DNA of 64,000 nt from DTPS01 sp049591295 (GCA_049591295.1 JBAWEQ010000202.1:1-64000); one strand, 5' to 3'; shown: positions 1 through 9,328, numbered from the stretch's first letter. Translations and numbers: made by a program. Notes: generated by a model not told the origin, from the letters alone.

Positions 1-392
1 TGCTCCACGCTTCCTTCAGACCCCACCTCGCGGTGACGCCCTTGCGCTTCGCTAGCCCTTCACCTCCATCAGGTTGGGCAGGGGACTTTCACCCCCAAGC
101 TTCCGAACATGCCCGGCACACCAACACATCCCAAGGGGCTCCGCCCCTAGGGCGCCCGCCTGCGGCGGGCTGTTACCCCGAAGGAGCGGGGAGGCTTCCT
201 TCCCGCACCCCTCCGCGTGCTGTCTTTCACATGCTTCAATGGTCAACCTATTGTAGAGACAGCCCACTAGGAACGCGCTGGGGGCTGAGGCCGCAGGCCA
301 GGCAGGGCTTTCTGGTCCATCGCCGCGGGGCAAGAACATCCTGCGGCTTCAGCGCCGGAAATATCCGTCTCCTCTCCGCGGTATCTACCGGC
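1..392. other. Non-coding leader with GC-rich hairpins, resembling a dispersed repeat
   Basis: No convincing gene was seen upstream of the S46 peptidase start. The stretch holds two adjacent perfect hairpins: AGGGGC/GCCCCT with a TCC loop at 134-148, and GCCCGCC/GGCGGGC with a TGC loop at 154-170. The frame of the downstream gene is open through this stretch, but the encoded peptide is Pro/Arg/Ser-rich and low-complexity. The bases from about 45 to 120 have the look of dispersed repeats found near mobile-element remnants in other genomes. That resemblance is from memory and not proven. Confidence 0.4.
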
Positions 393-2525
393 ATGGAAAC
401 ACACACCCAAGCGGCAGGAGAAAAGGGCGCGACCGGAGGGAACGGCCGCTCCTGGCCTTTCCTCCTGGCCGCACTCGGCGCGCTATGCAGCCTCGCCCTG
501 TCCCCGGCGACCCGCGCCGCCGAGGGCATGTGGACCTACGACCACCCGCCGCTCCAGCTTCTCCAGAAGGAGTTCGGCTTCACGCCCACCCAGGCCTGGC
601 TGGACCACCTCCGGCTGGCCTCCGTCGGCATCGGTGGGGCCAGCGGCTCCTTCGTCTCGCCCGATGGGCTGATCCTCACCAACCACCACGTGGCCCGCGC
701 GTACCTCCAGCAGATCTCCACGCCCGGTCACAACTACGTGAGGGACGGCTTCTACGCCAAGAGACGGAGCCAAGAGTTGAGGCTCCCCGGCGCCGTGGCC
801 CGGGTCCTCGTGTCCCTGCAGGACGTCACGCCCCTCGTGGACGCCGCCGCGAAGTCGGGCTCCTCGCCCGCCCAGGCCCTGCAGGCCCGCGAGGCCGCCA
901 TCGCCGGCGTGGAAAGGCAGTGTATGGAGAGGACCGGCCTCCGGGGGGAGGTGGTCGCCCTCTTCGGCGGCGCCCGCTACGTCCTCTACCGGTACAAGGA
1001 GTACACGGACGTGCGCGTGGTCATGGCGCCCGAGGAGAAGGCGGCCTACTTCGGAGGGGATGCGGACAATTTCGGCTATCCCCGCTACGATCTCGATTTC
1101 GCCTTTCTGAGGGCCTACCAGGACGGCAGGCCCGCCCGAACGCCGGATTACCTGCGGATCGACCCGGCCGGCGTCGGGGAGGGCATGCCCGTCTTCGTCT
1201 CGGGCAACCCCGCGCACACGCACCGCCTCGCCACCCTGGCCCAGCTCACCTACTTCAGGGACCTGAGCTACCCCGCCGCCGCGGAAGACCTTGCGGGCAC
1301 GGACAAGATACTGACCGCATACAGCGGCGAGGGCCCGCGGCAGGCCGAGGAGACCCAGTCCGCGCTCTTCTTCCTCCACAACCGCCTCAAGGTCATCCGG
1401 GGCGAGCTCCGGGGGCTCGAGGACCCCGAGCTGATGGCCGAGAAGGCGCGCGCGGGAAGGGCCCTCAGAGAGGCCATCGCCCAGCGGCCCGACCTCAAAC
1501 ACTGCGAGCAGGCCTGGCAGCAGGTGAGGCGGGCCGTGCAATGGCAGCGGGACCACTTCGACGAGATCACCTATGAAGGCCGCGTCCCCGACTCCACCGG
1601 CCTCACCGGGACCGCGCTCGACATCCTCCGGTACGCCGAGGAGGTCAGGAGGCCCGATTCGGACCGCCTCGCGGGCTATCACGAGTCGCAGATCCCCGCC
1701 CTCCTGGACAACCTGGAGGCCCCGCACTCCTACAGCAGGGCGCTGGATGAGCCCCTTCTGGCCCATGCGCTGACCGTTCTTCGGGACAAGGTCGGCGCGG
1801 CGGACCCATACGTGAAGGCCCTCCTCGCGGGCGAGAGCCCGGAGCGGCGCGCCCGCGAACTCTTGGGCGGCACGCGCCTGGACGACGAGGCCTTCCGCGT
1901 GTCCCTGCTCAGGAATGGCGGCGCCGCCGTGAGGGGCTGCAAGGATCCCCTCCTGTCCTTCGCGCGCCTCCTGGACCCGGCGCTCCGTAACATCGACGCG
2001 GCCCTCCGCAAGAATGTGGAGGAGGTGGTGCAGCCCGCGCTCGACGAAATCGCCCGGGCGCAGTTCGCGCTCCGCGGCGACGCCCTCTACCCCGACGCCA
2101 CGGGCACGCTCCGCCTGGCGTTCGGTAGGGTCGAAGGCTACTCCTTCGACACCACCGAGGTGCCCTTCCAGACCACCTTCTACGGCCTCTACGACCGCGC
2201 CTATTCGTTCGATGACAAAGGCGATTTCCAGCTCAGCGAGACGGAGGCGGCGCGCCGCGGCCAGCTCGCGCTGAAGACCCCTTTGGACTTCGTCTGCACC
2301 GCCGACATCACGGGCGGAAACTCGGGGAGCCCCGTCGTGGACGAAGGGGGCAAGCTCGTCGGCCTCGTCTTCGACGGCAACGCCCCGAACATCCCCAACG
2401 CCTTCGTCCACGCGCAGGGGAACGCCCGATGCGTCGCCGTGGACGCGCCCGCCATCGTCCAGGCCCTCACCCGCCTCTACGACGCCACGCGCCTGGTCCA
2501 GGAGCTGCGCCAAGCCTCCGAATAG
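393..2525 (+). CDS. S46 family dipeptidyl-peptidase (DPP7-like), copy 1
   Basis: The 710-aa product is a serine exopeptidase of family S46, which releases dipeptides from peptide N-termini in the periplasm. The open frame runs upstream to position 33, but ATG 393 is preferred because it gives a secretion signal (hydrophobic stretch ending LSPATRAAEG). The chymotrypsin-fold catalytic motifs are visible: TNHHVA near residue 95 carries the His, and GGNSGSP carries the Ser (about residue 644). The residue 18 after that Ser is Gly, in FDGN. P. gingivalis DPP7 has Gly at this place and the acid-specific DPP11 has Arg, so cleavage after hydrophobic residues is expected (inference). A close paralogue lies at 31694. 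The gene is followed by an M19 dipeptidase on the same strand. Confidence 0.93.
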   Translation: METHTQAAGEKGATGGNGRSWPFLLAALGALCSLALSPATRAAEGMWTYDHPPLQLLQKEFGFTPTQAWLDHLRLASVGIGGASGSFVSPDGLILTNHHVARAYLQQISTPGHNYVRDGFYAKRRSQELRLPGAVARVLVSLQDVTPLVDAAAKSGSSPAQALQAREAAIAGVERQCMERTGLRGEVVALFGGARYVLYRYKEYTDVRVVMAPEEKAAYFGGDADNFGYPRYDLDFAFLRAYQDGRPARTPDYLRIDPAGVGEGMPVFVSGNPAHTHRLATLAQLTYFRDLSYPAAAEDLAGTDKILTAYSGEGPRQAEETQSALFFLHNRLKVIRGELRGLEDPELMAEKARAGRALREAIAQRPDLKHCEQAWQQVRRAVQWQRDHFDEITYEGRVPDSTGLTGTALDILRYAEEVRRPDSDRLAGYHESQIPALLDNLEAPHSYSRALDEPLLAHALTVLRDKVGAADPYVKALLAGESPERRARELLGGTRLDDEAFRVSLLRNGGAAVRGCKDPLLSFARLLDPALRNIDAALRKNVEEVVQPALDEIARAQFALRGDALYPDATGTLRLAFGRVEGYSFDTTEVPFQTTFYGLYDRAYSFDDKGDFQLSETEAARRGQLALKTPLDFVCTADITGGNSGSPVVDEGGKLVGLVFDGNAPNIPNAFVHAQGNARCVAVDAPAIVQALTRLYDATRLVQELRQASE

Positions 2526-2680
2526 CCTCCGCTGGGGCACAGAGGGGGCAAGAGGACGGCCGGCCGCGCTCGCCCCTGCGGTTCCCCCTGCCGCGGCGCA
2601 TCATTCCGTGGCATCCTACCGGGAGCCTCGGACACGGGGTCCTGGGCGCACGGCAATCCCTCGCCTCGGGAGGTGATCGG

Positions 2681-3781
2681 ATGGAGCCTCAATCTCCCGC
2701 AACCCTCGTCGCCGACCTGCACTGCGATACGGTCCTGGAGCTCCAGGGCGGAGCGGCCATCGCCCGCAACCCCGAGGGCCACGTGGACCTTCCGCGCCTG
2801 AAAGCGGGCCGCGTGGGCCTCCAGCTCTTCGCGGCCTTCGTCTCCGCCTCCCTGCCGGAGGGCCGCGCCTTCGCCGAAGCCAACGCCCTGCTCGACCTGA
2901 TGGACCGGGCCTGCGAGCAGCACCCCGAGGCCCTCGTCCGCGCCCGGACGGCGGAGGAGGTGGAGCGGGCGGTGCGCGCGGGCAAGACCGCCGCCGTGCC
3001 GGCCGTGGAGAGCGGCTACGCCATCGAGGGGGACCTTCACAACCTGGAGGCCCTCGCGGCGCGGGGCATCCGCTACATGACCCTCACCCACGCCCGGCAC
3101 CTGCCGTGGGCCGCCTCCTCGGGCGAGCCCGGCGACGGCCCCGGCGGCCTCACCGCCTTCGGCCGCGAGGTGGTGAAACTCATGAACGAGCTCGGCATCG
3201 TCGTGGACGTCTCCCACGTCCACGAGACGACCTTCTGGGACGTGGTCCGCGCCTCCCGGCGCCCCTTCATCGCCTCCCACTCCTGCGCCGCCGCCCTCTG
3301 CCCCATGGCGCGCAACCTCACCGACGACCAGCTTAAAGCCATCGGCGGCGCGGGCGGCGTCGTCGGCATCAACTTCTTCCCGGCCTTTCTGGACCCGCGC
3401 TACCTCGCCAAGCGCGGCGCCTCCATGGAGGCGCTCTTCGCCCGGCACGAGCGCGTTGAGCGCGAGACGCTGGACGATCCCGCCCGGCGCAACGCCGAGA
3501 TGCGCCGCCTGGCCCGCGAGGCGCGCGCCGCCATGGGACCGCCCGAGGCCGACGTGGACACGCTCTGCGACCACCTGGAGCACGTCGCCCTCATCGCCGG
3601 CGAGGACGCCGTGGCCTTCGGCTCCGACTTCGACGGCGTCAGCGACCTCCCCCTCGGCATCTCCGGCTGCGACGCCTTCCCCTCCATCCTCCGGCGCCTC
3701 GGTGAGCGCGGCTGGAGCGACGCCAGCCTGCGCAAGCTCGCCTGGGAGAACGTCCTGCGCGTGCTCGAAGCGGGTGAGTGA
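2681..3781 (+). CDS. Membrane dipeptidase, peptidase family M19
   Basis: The 366-aa product is a zinc dipeptidase of the renal-dipeptidase family (amidohydrolase-fold TIM barrel). The metal-binding DLHCDT motif (His13, Asp15) is at the N-terminus, SHSCAA is in the middle and GSDFDGV is near the C-terminus, all as in family M19. ATG 2681 is chosen because GGGAGGTG lies six bases upstream; the frame is open for 84 further codons without coding character. No signal peptide is seen, so it is probably cytoplasmic. It lies 155 bases downstream of the S46 peptidase on the same strand, so it may hydrolyse dipeptides released by that enzyme (inference). Confidence 0.93.
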   Translation: MEPQSPATLVADLHCDTVLELQGGAAIARNPEGHVDLPRLKAGRVGLQLFAAFVSASLPEGRAFAEANALLDLMDRACEQHPEALVRARTAEEVERAVRAGKTAAVPAVESGYAIEGDLHNLEALAARGIRYMTLTHARHLPWAASSGEPGDGPGGLTAFGREVVKLMNELGIVVDVSHVHETTFWDVVRASRRPFIASHSCAAALCPMARNLTDDQLKAIGGAGGVVGINFFPAFLDPRYLAKRGASMEALFARHERVERETLDDPARRNAEMRRLAREARAAMGPPEADVDTLCDHLEHVALIAGEDAVAFGSDFDGVSDLPLGISGCDAFPSILRRLGERGWSDASLRKLAWENVLRVLEAGE

Positions 3782-3925
3782 GGAAGTGAGGAGGGCGGGG
3801 CCAGGCCTTCGTAGCGACAATCCTGCTCCGCCCAGACCTTCCCGAGTGGCCTGCCCATTTCAGCCCGCTGCTGAGGCGCCGGCGCGCGTCCCGCGCCTGG
3901 GGATGGGCACCGAAACGGCGAAGGC

Positions 3926-3952
3926 GCGGGGAGGCGCTAAAGGCCTCCCCGC
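3926..3952. terminator. Hairpin between convergent genes, terminator-like
   Basis: A perfect 10-bp stem GCGGGGAGGC/GCCTCCCCGC with a 7-base loop lies between the convergent M19 and VOC genes. No U-tract follows on either strand, so it is at best an atypical terminator. Confidence 0.4.
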
Positions 3953-3986
3953 ACCCTGTCCGGCCGCTCTCGCGGGGACCTGCCGT

Positions 3987-4406
3987 TTACGCCTGCTTGG
4001 CCTCCACGATAACCATCCAGCCCACGCCGAAGCGATCAGCGACCATGCCGAAGCACGGTGAGAAGAAGGTCTTGCCGAGAGGCATCTCCACCTTCCCCCC
4101 ATCGGAGAGGGCCGCGAAGAGCTTCCTGGCCTGCTTCTCGTCGGAGGCGGTGAGCGAGAGCGAGAAGCCCTCGAAGCCGTGGTTCTCGTAGATGCCGTCG
4201 GCGACCATGACGTGCGTGTCGCCGATGTGGAGATTGGCGTACATGATCTTGTTGCCGTAGTCGGGCGGCAGCATGCCGAGCGGGGCCGGCTCCGGGCTCT
4301 CCTTGTAGCGCATTATGAAGGTCACTTCGGCGCCGAGCGCCCCGCGGTAGAACTCCATGGCCTCTTCGCAGCGTCCGTCAAAGAACAGATAGGGTTCGAT
4401 CTTCAT
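3987..4406 (-). CDS. VOC family protein, PhnB/3-demethylubiquinone-methyltransferase-like
   Basis: The 139-aa product is a glyoxalase/VOC-fold protein of the PhnB-like group. It opens with the typical PYLFFDGRCEEAMEFY segment and has the YGNKIMYANLHIGD and SLTASD segments of the family. The member's substrate is unknown; PhnB-like proteins are often annotated by homology only. AAGGAG lies about nine bases upstream of the start. It is the first of several small VOC and YciI genes all on the minus strand up to 11.7 kb. Confidence 0.85.
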   Translation of the reverse strand: MKIEPYLFFDGRCEEAMEFYRGALGAEVTFIMRYKESPEPAPLGMLPPDYGNKIMYANLHIGDTHVMVADGIYENHGFEGFSLSLTASDEKQARKLFAALSDGGKVEMPLGKTFFSPCFGMVADRFGVGWMVIVEAKQA

Positions 4407-4430
4407 GGGGGGACTCCTTTAGAGAAGGTG

Positions 4431-4472
4431 ATTTGGTGATTAGGTGACTAGGTGATTAGGTGACTAGGGGTA
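4431..4472. repeat. GTGA(T/C)TAG(G)-type direct repeat tract
   Basis: Short direct repeats of GTGATTAGGTGACTAGG lie between the VOC gene and the YciI gene. This is a variant of the GATGAGGT tract seen repeatedly up to 20 kb. Confidence 0.6.
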
Positions 4473-4573
4473 ATGGGTGGCTTCGAACAAGAAACCTCGC
4501 CCCGTTCGTTCCCCTCAGCATCTCCGCATCTCGCCATTTTCCCATCGCCGGATTCTGGCCTCTTCTTTCGTGG

Positions 4574-4948
4574 TCATACGGCGTTCTTGAGGGCTTCCTC
4601 GACCTCCTTGGCCAAGTAGACCTGGCGGACCTCCAGCTCGGCGCCGTCCTCCATGGGCGCGCGCTTGGCCCAGTCGACGGCCTCCTCCCTGGACGCCACC
4701 TCGACCATCCAGAAGCCGGCCTCCAGCTCCTTCGTCTCCGCGAAGGGGCCGTGGGTCACGATCCGGTCCCTGCCCTGGAAGCGGATCCGCGCCCCCTTGG
4801 AGCTGGGCTGGAGGCCCTCCGCAGCCATGAGGATGCCGGCCTCCTCCATCTGGTCGTTGTAGCGGCGCATCGCCTCATGGACCTCGCGGGGCGGAAACCT
4901 TCCCGCCTCCGATTTCTTACTGGCCTTCACGATGAAGAGGAACTGCAT
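4574..4948 (-). CDS. YciI-like (YCII/DGPF domain) protein
   Basis: The 124-aa product has the YCII-related fold. It begins MQFLFIVKASKKSEAG and carries VTHGPFAETKE, the DGPF-type core that gives the family its older name, followed by the GFWMVEV strand. The biochemical role is unknown in most members. The start is well supported by AGGAGGTGA upstream. A second YciI-like gene starts at 5371 on the same strand, only about 80 bases away, so the two are likely co-transcribed paralogues. The ECF sigma factor often found next to such genes is absent here. Confidence 0.85.
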   Translation of the reverse strand: MQFLFIVKASKKSEAGRFPPREVHEAMRRYNDQMEEAGILMAAEGLQPSSKGARIRFQGRDRIVTHGPFAETKELEAGFWMVEVASREEAVDWAKRAPMEDGAELEVRQVYLAKEVEEALKNAV

Positions 4949-5026
4949 CGTTCACCTCCTGTATACCCCTTAGTCGTTTCGGGAAGGCCCGATTCGACAC
5001 CGGGGCGCGTGCAGAGATCGGAACCG

Positions 5027-5371
5027 CTACGGCAGCCCCGGGATCTCCAGGACCGGCCGGACCTCGACGGTCCCCTTGCGGGCGCCAGGGATGCGCCCCG
5101 CCACGCCGATGGCCTCGTCGAGGTCATTCGCGTCGATGAGGAAGTAGCCCCCGAGCTGTTCGCGGGTTTCGGCGAAGGGCCCGTCCGTCACCAGGCGGCG
5201 GCCCTCCCGCACCCGCACCGTGGCCGCGGCGTTCGTGGGTGCAAGCCTCTTGCCGTCCCGGATGGCCTTTTCGAACTCCTTGTTGAAGGCGCGGTACTCC
5301 TCCCGCTCGGCCGCAGGGAACCCCTCCGCGATCCGCTTCTCGTCCTCGTAGATCAACAGCAGGTAGTCCAT
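5027..5371 (-). CDS. YciI-like (DGPF domain) protein
   Basis: The 114-aa product has the family start MDYLLLIYEDEKRIAEG, the core VTDGPFAETREQLGGYF and a helix DLDEAIGVAGRIP. ATG 5371 is preferred over the open frame to 5425 because AGGAGG sits eight bases upstream. It is transcribed ahead of the paralogue at 4574-4948. The function is unknown; the fold is a ferredoxin-like dimer with a conserved active-site-like pocket in known members. Confidence 0.87.
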   Translation of the reverse strand: MDYLLLIYEDEKRIAEGFPAAEREEYRAFNKEFEKAIRDGKRLAPTNAAATVRVREGRRLVTDGPFAETREQLGGYFLIDANDLDEAIGVAGRIPGARKGTVEVRPVLEIPGLP

Positions 5372-5497
5372 CGTTCTGTCCTCCTTGCCCCTTAGTCGAA
5401 CGAGGGGCGCCGGATTCGACGGCAACCTCTACCGGGTTAACCGAGCCAGAGCATCCCCAATTCCTAGCGGGAGTGTGGAGGGCACGGAGGATGGACG

Positions 5498-5709
5498 GGA
5501 TGAGGAGATGAGGAGATGAGGTGATGAGGTGATGAGGGCGGGGGCGGGCCTGGGCGAAACGCGAGACGGGAGACGAGAGAAGCACCCCCCATTGCGTCAT
5601 TCTGTGGCATGCCCCCAGCGGTGCCGGCACAGAATTCCGCCGCAAAGAGAGACAGCGCGGCGCACGAGAGGCAGAATGGACGAGATGAGGGGATGAGGAG
5701 ATGAGGGCG
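5498..5709. repeat. GATGAGG tract / hairpin repeat block
   Basis: Tracts of GATGAGGAGATGAGGTGATG at 5498-5535 and 5683-5706 flank one hairpin element at 5599-5635. The order tract-hairpin-tract recurs at 9.1 and 11.9 kb. No gene is seen in this 385-base gap (5372-5756). Confidence 0.75.
5599..5635 (+). repeat. ATTCTGTG hairpin element, copy 1
   Basis: ATTCTGTG (5599-5606) and CACAGAAT (5628-5635) form perfect inverted arms around a GC-rich loop. This copy lacks a few bases of the loop found in the other four copies. Confidence 0.8.
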
Positions 5710-5742
5710 CCGGGAGGGAAGGAAGATGCCCTTCCCTCCCGG
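5710..5742 (-). terminator. Strong hairpin after the 1063-aa secreted protein gene
   Basis: A perfect 13-bp stem CCGGGAGGGAAGG/CCTTCCCTCCCGG with a 7-base loop begins 15 bases past the stop at 5757. No U-tract follows, so termination is inferred from position and stability. Confidence 0.5.
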
Positions 5743-5756
5743 TGTTCGACCCTTCG

Positions 5757-8700
5757 CTACAACCTGATCTTGGAGGTGAAGTCCGGAATGGGGATCTCCC
5801 CCTGGTACCAAGGCACGCCGCCCACCAGGATGCGGAAGCGCGACCCGCCCCACCTGGGCGCGAAGTGCGCCTGCATGGCCCCCTCCTTGAACTTCACCGC
5901 CCAGGTCCTCTGCTTGAAATCGACGGTGAGGTGGAGGCCCCCCTGGTCGTATTCCAGCACCTTCTTTCCTTCCAGGGCCTTCTCGAAATCCTTGTGCAGG
6001 AGCAGCGGGATGTCGCAGCGGCGCCCGTTCATTTCGAATCCCATGTCGCCGAAGAATTCCGGGGCCGCGGGCAGGGTCCCCTTGAGGATAACCTCGCCGC
6101 GCCCCTTGGAGGAGTCATAGAAACCCTTGTAGCGCGTGATCTCCATGGCTCTGGGTTGGGTCGCCCGGGCCTTGAGGTCCCAGCTCACCTCGACCTTCGG
6201 GTCCACCTCGCAGAAGAAGACGTATCTGCCGTTGATGGCGAGCCTGATGCGGGAGTGGCCCTCGCAGGCCCTGAAGGCGCCGGAGAGGTCCGCCTTGCTG
6301 AGATCGAAGTCCCAGGTCTTTGCCGCGAAATCGAGCTTGAGGGCCGCCACGTCCCGGGTGACCGAATCCTTGGTCTTGAACCTCCAGGTCTGGCCGTTGC
6401 GGGTCCACTTGCCCTTGGCCTGCGACGAGGCCCAGGCGTGGCCGTTGATGGAGACCGTGACGCCGGAGGCCGGGTCGAAGCCCTCCGCCGTCATGGGGAT
6501 GGGTGTCTCGTGGCCCTCCCCGTCCAGCCAGGCCAGGCGCCCCGCTCCTATGGAGTATCGGCTCCACTTGGTTGTGCCGGCCTCTCCGAGGTTCTCCTGG
6601 CCGCCGCCGGAACCTCCCACCACCGTCCCATCGAGGGTCGCCGGGGCACCGCAGAGGCCCGACTGCCCGCCCTCGTCCATGGTCTTCTGCGTCACCTGCC
6701 AGGCCATGCACCAGGGGAGCTGCTGGTTGTACGCGGTGGGGATCCAGGGGGCCCTCTCGTCCGTGGCCTTCAGCCAGAAGGGTTGGATGGTGAGGGAGCC
6801 CACGCAGCCCGCCTCCGGGGACTCGCAGGGCTTCATCCCGAGATCCGCCTGCACCTCCGAGCCGAAGCTGGTTGAGTTCTTCACCGAGGTGGTGAAGGTC
6901 CCCTCGTACCCCGCCGAGAGGTCGACCTTGAATCCCCTGAGCTTGGTGCCCACCTCGATGCCCAGCTTGTCGGAGATGTCCACGCCGGTGGTCTGGCCGG
7001 TGGTGTCCACCGTTTCCTGGTCCTGGCTGAACTTGACGTTCCCCCCCACCCCGTTGGAGTAGCGGAGGGTGTTGACCTTGGGTTCCCCCGTGGTCCCGTT
7101 ACCGAGGACGGTGGTCCACGTCCCGCCGCTCGCGCCTTCCCAGCTCGAGCCCCAGTCGTCGAGGGCGGTGGACTTGGGGAAGGGGCCCATGCCCGCCATC
7201 AGGCCGGGGATGTCGTCGTTGGGCCCCCCGGGGTTCGCCAGCTCGAAGGCGTACGCCTGGACCGAGAGCCCGTCCCCGAGGACCTGCGTGGTGTGCAGGT
7301 CCTGGTCGATGTAGGTGCCCGCGTTGGTCTGCACGTTGTAATCGTAGGCGTACACGGCGTAGTCCTGGACGATGACGGTGGGGACGTTGAAGATGGCCCA
7401 CCCATACTTGCCCAGGCTCTCCAGGTCGTTGGGGTTGGAGCGGGCGGTCCCCATCTCGATCTCGAAGCTGACGGTGTTCGTCTGGGTGGCCTCGTGCTCG
7501 GTCTCCCAGGCGTGTTTGTACCCCAGGTCGACCTGGTCCTGGATCTTCAGGAGGCCGTCGAAGAACCCGGCGTGAACCTGGAGCCCCGCGGAGAACATGA
7601 CCTGGTTCTCCCACGTCTGCGAGTGGCTGACCTCCGAGCCGCTCTGCTGTCCGTACATGACGTTGGAGATGTCCTCGATCTCGTAATCCTCGAGGCCGTT
7701 GACGGCGAAGGGCGGCGACCCCAGCACGACGCCCACGAGGGACCAGTACTGCCTGAGGGTGGCCATGTCCGCCGGGTCGTCGGACGTGCCGGTGTCGTTT
7801 CCGGTTCCGCCCCACCCGTTGCAGCTGACGGCGATGTCCTTGTCCTGGGGGACCAGCGCGTCGGAGGTGAAGCCCATCCCCTTCCACTCGTAACCGCCGC
7901 AGTTGGAGCTGGTGCACTCGTAGTAGTTGAAGGCCAGATGCTGCCTCTGGATGTGGTCCACCTGCGTGGACTCGGAGGCCGGGTAGCACTCGGTGTCGTA
8001 CCAGGCGAAGGAGACGAGGTCGTCGATGCTGTAGTGGGTGAGCTTGTGGGAGTCCACGGTCCAGGCGCCGCCCGCGGCGCTGTAGCTCCACTCGGCCCGC
8101 CGCACCTCGCGCGGCCCGTCGGACGCCGCCGTGATCGCGAAAAGCTGGACCACCGGGGCCTTGGCGCCCGCGGCGAAGCTGTTGCCCCCTGCGAAGGTGC
8201 CCTGGAACAGCGCCCCGTGCCCGTAGATGGCCTCCCCCAGGCTGATCCCGCAGCCGTGGTTCATCAGGCTGCTCCCGAACTTGCCGTTGTACATCTCCGT
8301 GTCCAGGTCGCCGTAGTAGTTGCCCCATTCCCCACCGTAGCCCACGAGGAGGAGGATCACCGGGTCCGTGTCGGGCGGGAAGAGGGTGATGGCGTCCAGC
8401 GGCTGGTAGTTGTCGCTCAGAAGCGCGGGATGCCCCGCCCACGACACGCCGTCCCCGCTGGTGTAGATCCCCGAGTCGGAGAAGACGTAGAGGGTGTTGT
8501 TGAGGACCGTGACGGCGGCGCCGGAGTTGGAGCCCCTGCTCTTGTTGTTCAGGCTGGTGGCCGCGAGGTCCCTGACGCCCACCCACTTTTTGGATGCCAG
8601 GTCGTAGGTGGCCACGTAGCAGTGCAGGGGGGCGGAGGCGGAAAGGGAGGTGTTGGCCACGAAGGCGTAGAAGATCTTGTTGTTGAAAACGGCGATCCCC

Positions 8701-8948
8701 TCTCCGTAGGTCAGGGCCGTATAGCGGTAGCCGCTGAAGGAGAGGCTGGCGTCCGAGTGCCCTGGCGAGGGGCTCAGCAGCCAGGTGGAGGTATCCGGGA
8801 CGGTGCAGGCCTGGTGGCAGATGCTCTGCCCGCTCAGAAAGCAGAGGTGGACCTGCCCGTTGACGTACACACCCCGGGTCTTGGCGAAGGTCGGCGCCGC
8901 GAAGAGGGCCGCCGCAAGGACGACCGATAGCAAACGGAGCCCGCTCAT
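5757..8948 (-). CDS. Large secreted protein of unknown function, 1063 aa
   Basis: A signal peptide (LLSVVLAAALFAAPTFA) begins the protein and GGGAGGGG supports the start. Residues about 60-160 have a propeller- or Kelch-like rhythm (YVATYDLASKKW, NTLYVFSDSG). Two stretches, about 435-500 and 640-705, are long alternating polar/apolar Ser/Thr-rich strands (for example TEHEATQTNTVSFEIEMG and EGTFTTSVKNSTSFGSEV), the style of aerolysin-type pore-forming hairpins. The C-terminus carries two similar units at about 825-915 and 965-1055, each with a LDF/VDF..TW core followed by SRIRLAINGR or SRFRILVGGV. I do not recognise the family. The pore-forming idea is an inference from strand pattern only. 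Cysteines are numerous, which fits an extracytoplasmic location. Confidence 0.8.
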   Translation of the reverse strand: MSGLRLLSVVLAAALFAAPTFAKTRGVYVNGQVHLCFLSGQSICHQACTVPDTSTWLLSPSPGHSDASLSFSGYRYTALTYGEGIAVFNNKIFYAFVANTSLSASAPLHCYVATYDLASKKWVGVRDLAATSLNNKSRGSNSGAAVTVLNNTLYVFSDSGIYTSGDGVSWAGHPALLSDNYQPLDAITLFPPDTDPVILLLVGYGGEWGNYYGDLDTEMYNGKFGSSLMNHGCGISLGEAIYGHGALFQGTFAGGNSFAAGAKAPVVQLFAITAASDGPREVRRAEWSYSAAGGAWTVDSHKLTHYSIDDLVSFAWYDTECYPASESTQVDHIQRQHLAFNYYECTSSNCGGYEWKGMGFTSDALVPQDKDIAVSCNGWGGTGNDTGTSDDPADMATLRQYWSLVGVVLGSPPFAVNGLEDYEIEDISNVMYGQQSGSEVSHSQTWENQVMFSAGLQVHAGFFDGLLKIQDQVDLGYKHAWETEHEATQTNTVSFEIEMGTARSNPNDLESLGKYGWAIFNVPTVIVQDYAVYAYDYNVQTNAGTYIDQDLHTTQVLGDGLSVQAYAFELANPGGPNDDIPGLMAGMGPFPKSTALDDWGSSWEGASGGTWTTVLGNGTTGEPKVNTLRYSNGVGGNVKFSQDQETVDTTGQTTGVDISDKLGIEVGTKLRGFKVDLSAGYEGTFTTSVKNSTSFGSEVQADLGMKPCESPEAGCVGSLTIQPFWLKATDERAPWIPTAYNQQLPWCMAWQVTQKTMDEGGQSGLCGAPATLDGTVVGGSGGGQENLGEAGTTKWSRYSIGAGRLAWLDGEGHETPIPMTAEGFDPASGVTVSINGHAWASSQAKGKWTRNGQTWRFKTKDSVTRDVAALKLDFAAKTWDFDLSKADLSGAFRACEGHSRIRLAINGRYVFFCEVDPKVEVSWDLKARATQPRAMEITRYKGFYDSSKGRGEVILKGTLPAAPEFFGDMGFEMNGRRCDIPLLLHKDFEKALEGKKVLEYDQGGLHLTVDFKQRTWAVKFKEGAMQAHFAPRWGGSRFRILVGGVPWYQGEIPIPDFTSKIRL

Positions 8949-9328
8949 GATCCCCTCCCATTCGGCCGCACGGGAGGCGCGATCACCGCTCCCCCTGGCG
9001 CGGTTGAGCTAAGTTACACCCGGGGCCCGAATCCGTACAGCACCTTCCCCGCGCAAGGGCCGGATTGCCGCGTGGAGGGGGATGAGGTGATGAGGGGATG
9101 AGGGGATGAGGTGATGAGGGCGGGGCGAGACGCGAGACGCGAGACGTTAGACGCGGGCCAGGGCGAGACGCGCCCCCCATTGCGTCATTCTGTGGCATGC
9201 CCCCAGCGGGCTGCCGGCACAGAATCCCGCCGCAACAGGAGACAGCGCGGCGCACGAGAGGCCGAATGGACGAGATGAGGTGATGAGGTGATGAGGAGAT
9301 GAGGGCGCGGGCGGGCCTTCGAGGAATG
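8949..9328. repeat. Second tract-hairpin-tract block
   Basis: GATGAGG tracts at about 9078-9122 and 9266-9305 flank the hairpin at 9187-9225. A GAGACGCG direct repeat occurs at 9127-9150. No gene is seen. Confidence 0.7.
9187..9225 (+). repeat. ATTCTGTG hairpin element, copy 2
   Basis: The arms are at 9187-9194 and 9218-9225. The inner CAGC-GG-GCTG can form a second short stem. The flanks, from CCCCCCATTGCG to GACAGCGCGGCGCA, match copy 3. Confidence 0.85.

Noticed and set aside
483..2540. 685-aa frame on the minus strand opposite the first S46 peptidase
   Set aside because: It is a GC-driven shadow. The plus-strand frame has a signal peptide and S46 motifs; the minus product is low-complexity. 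The same holds for the 747-aa minus frame at 31571-33814.
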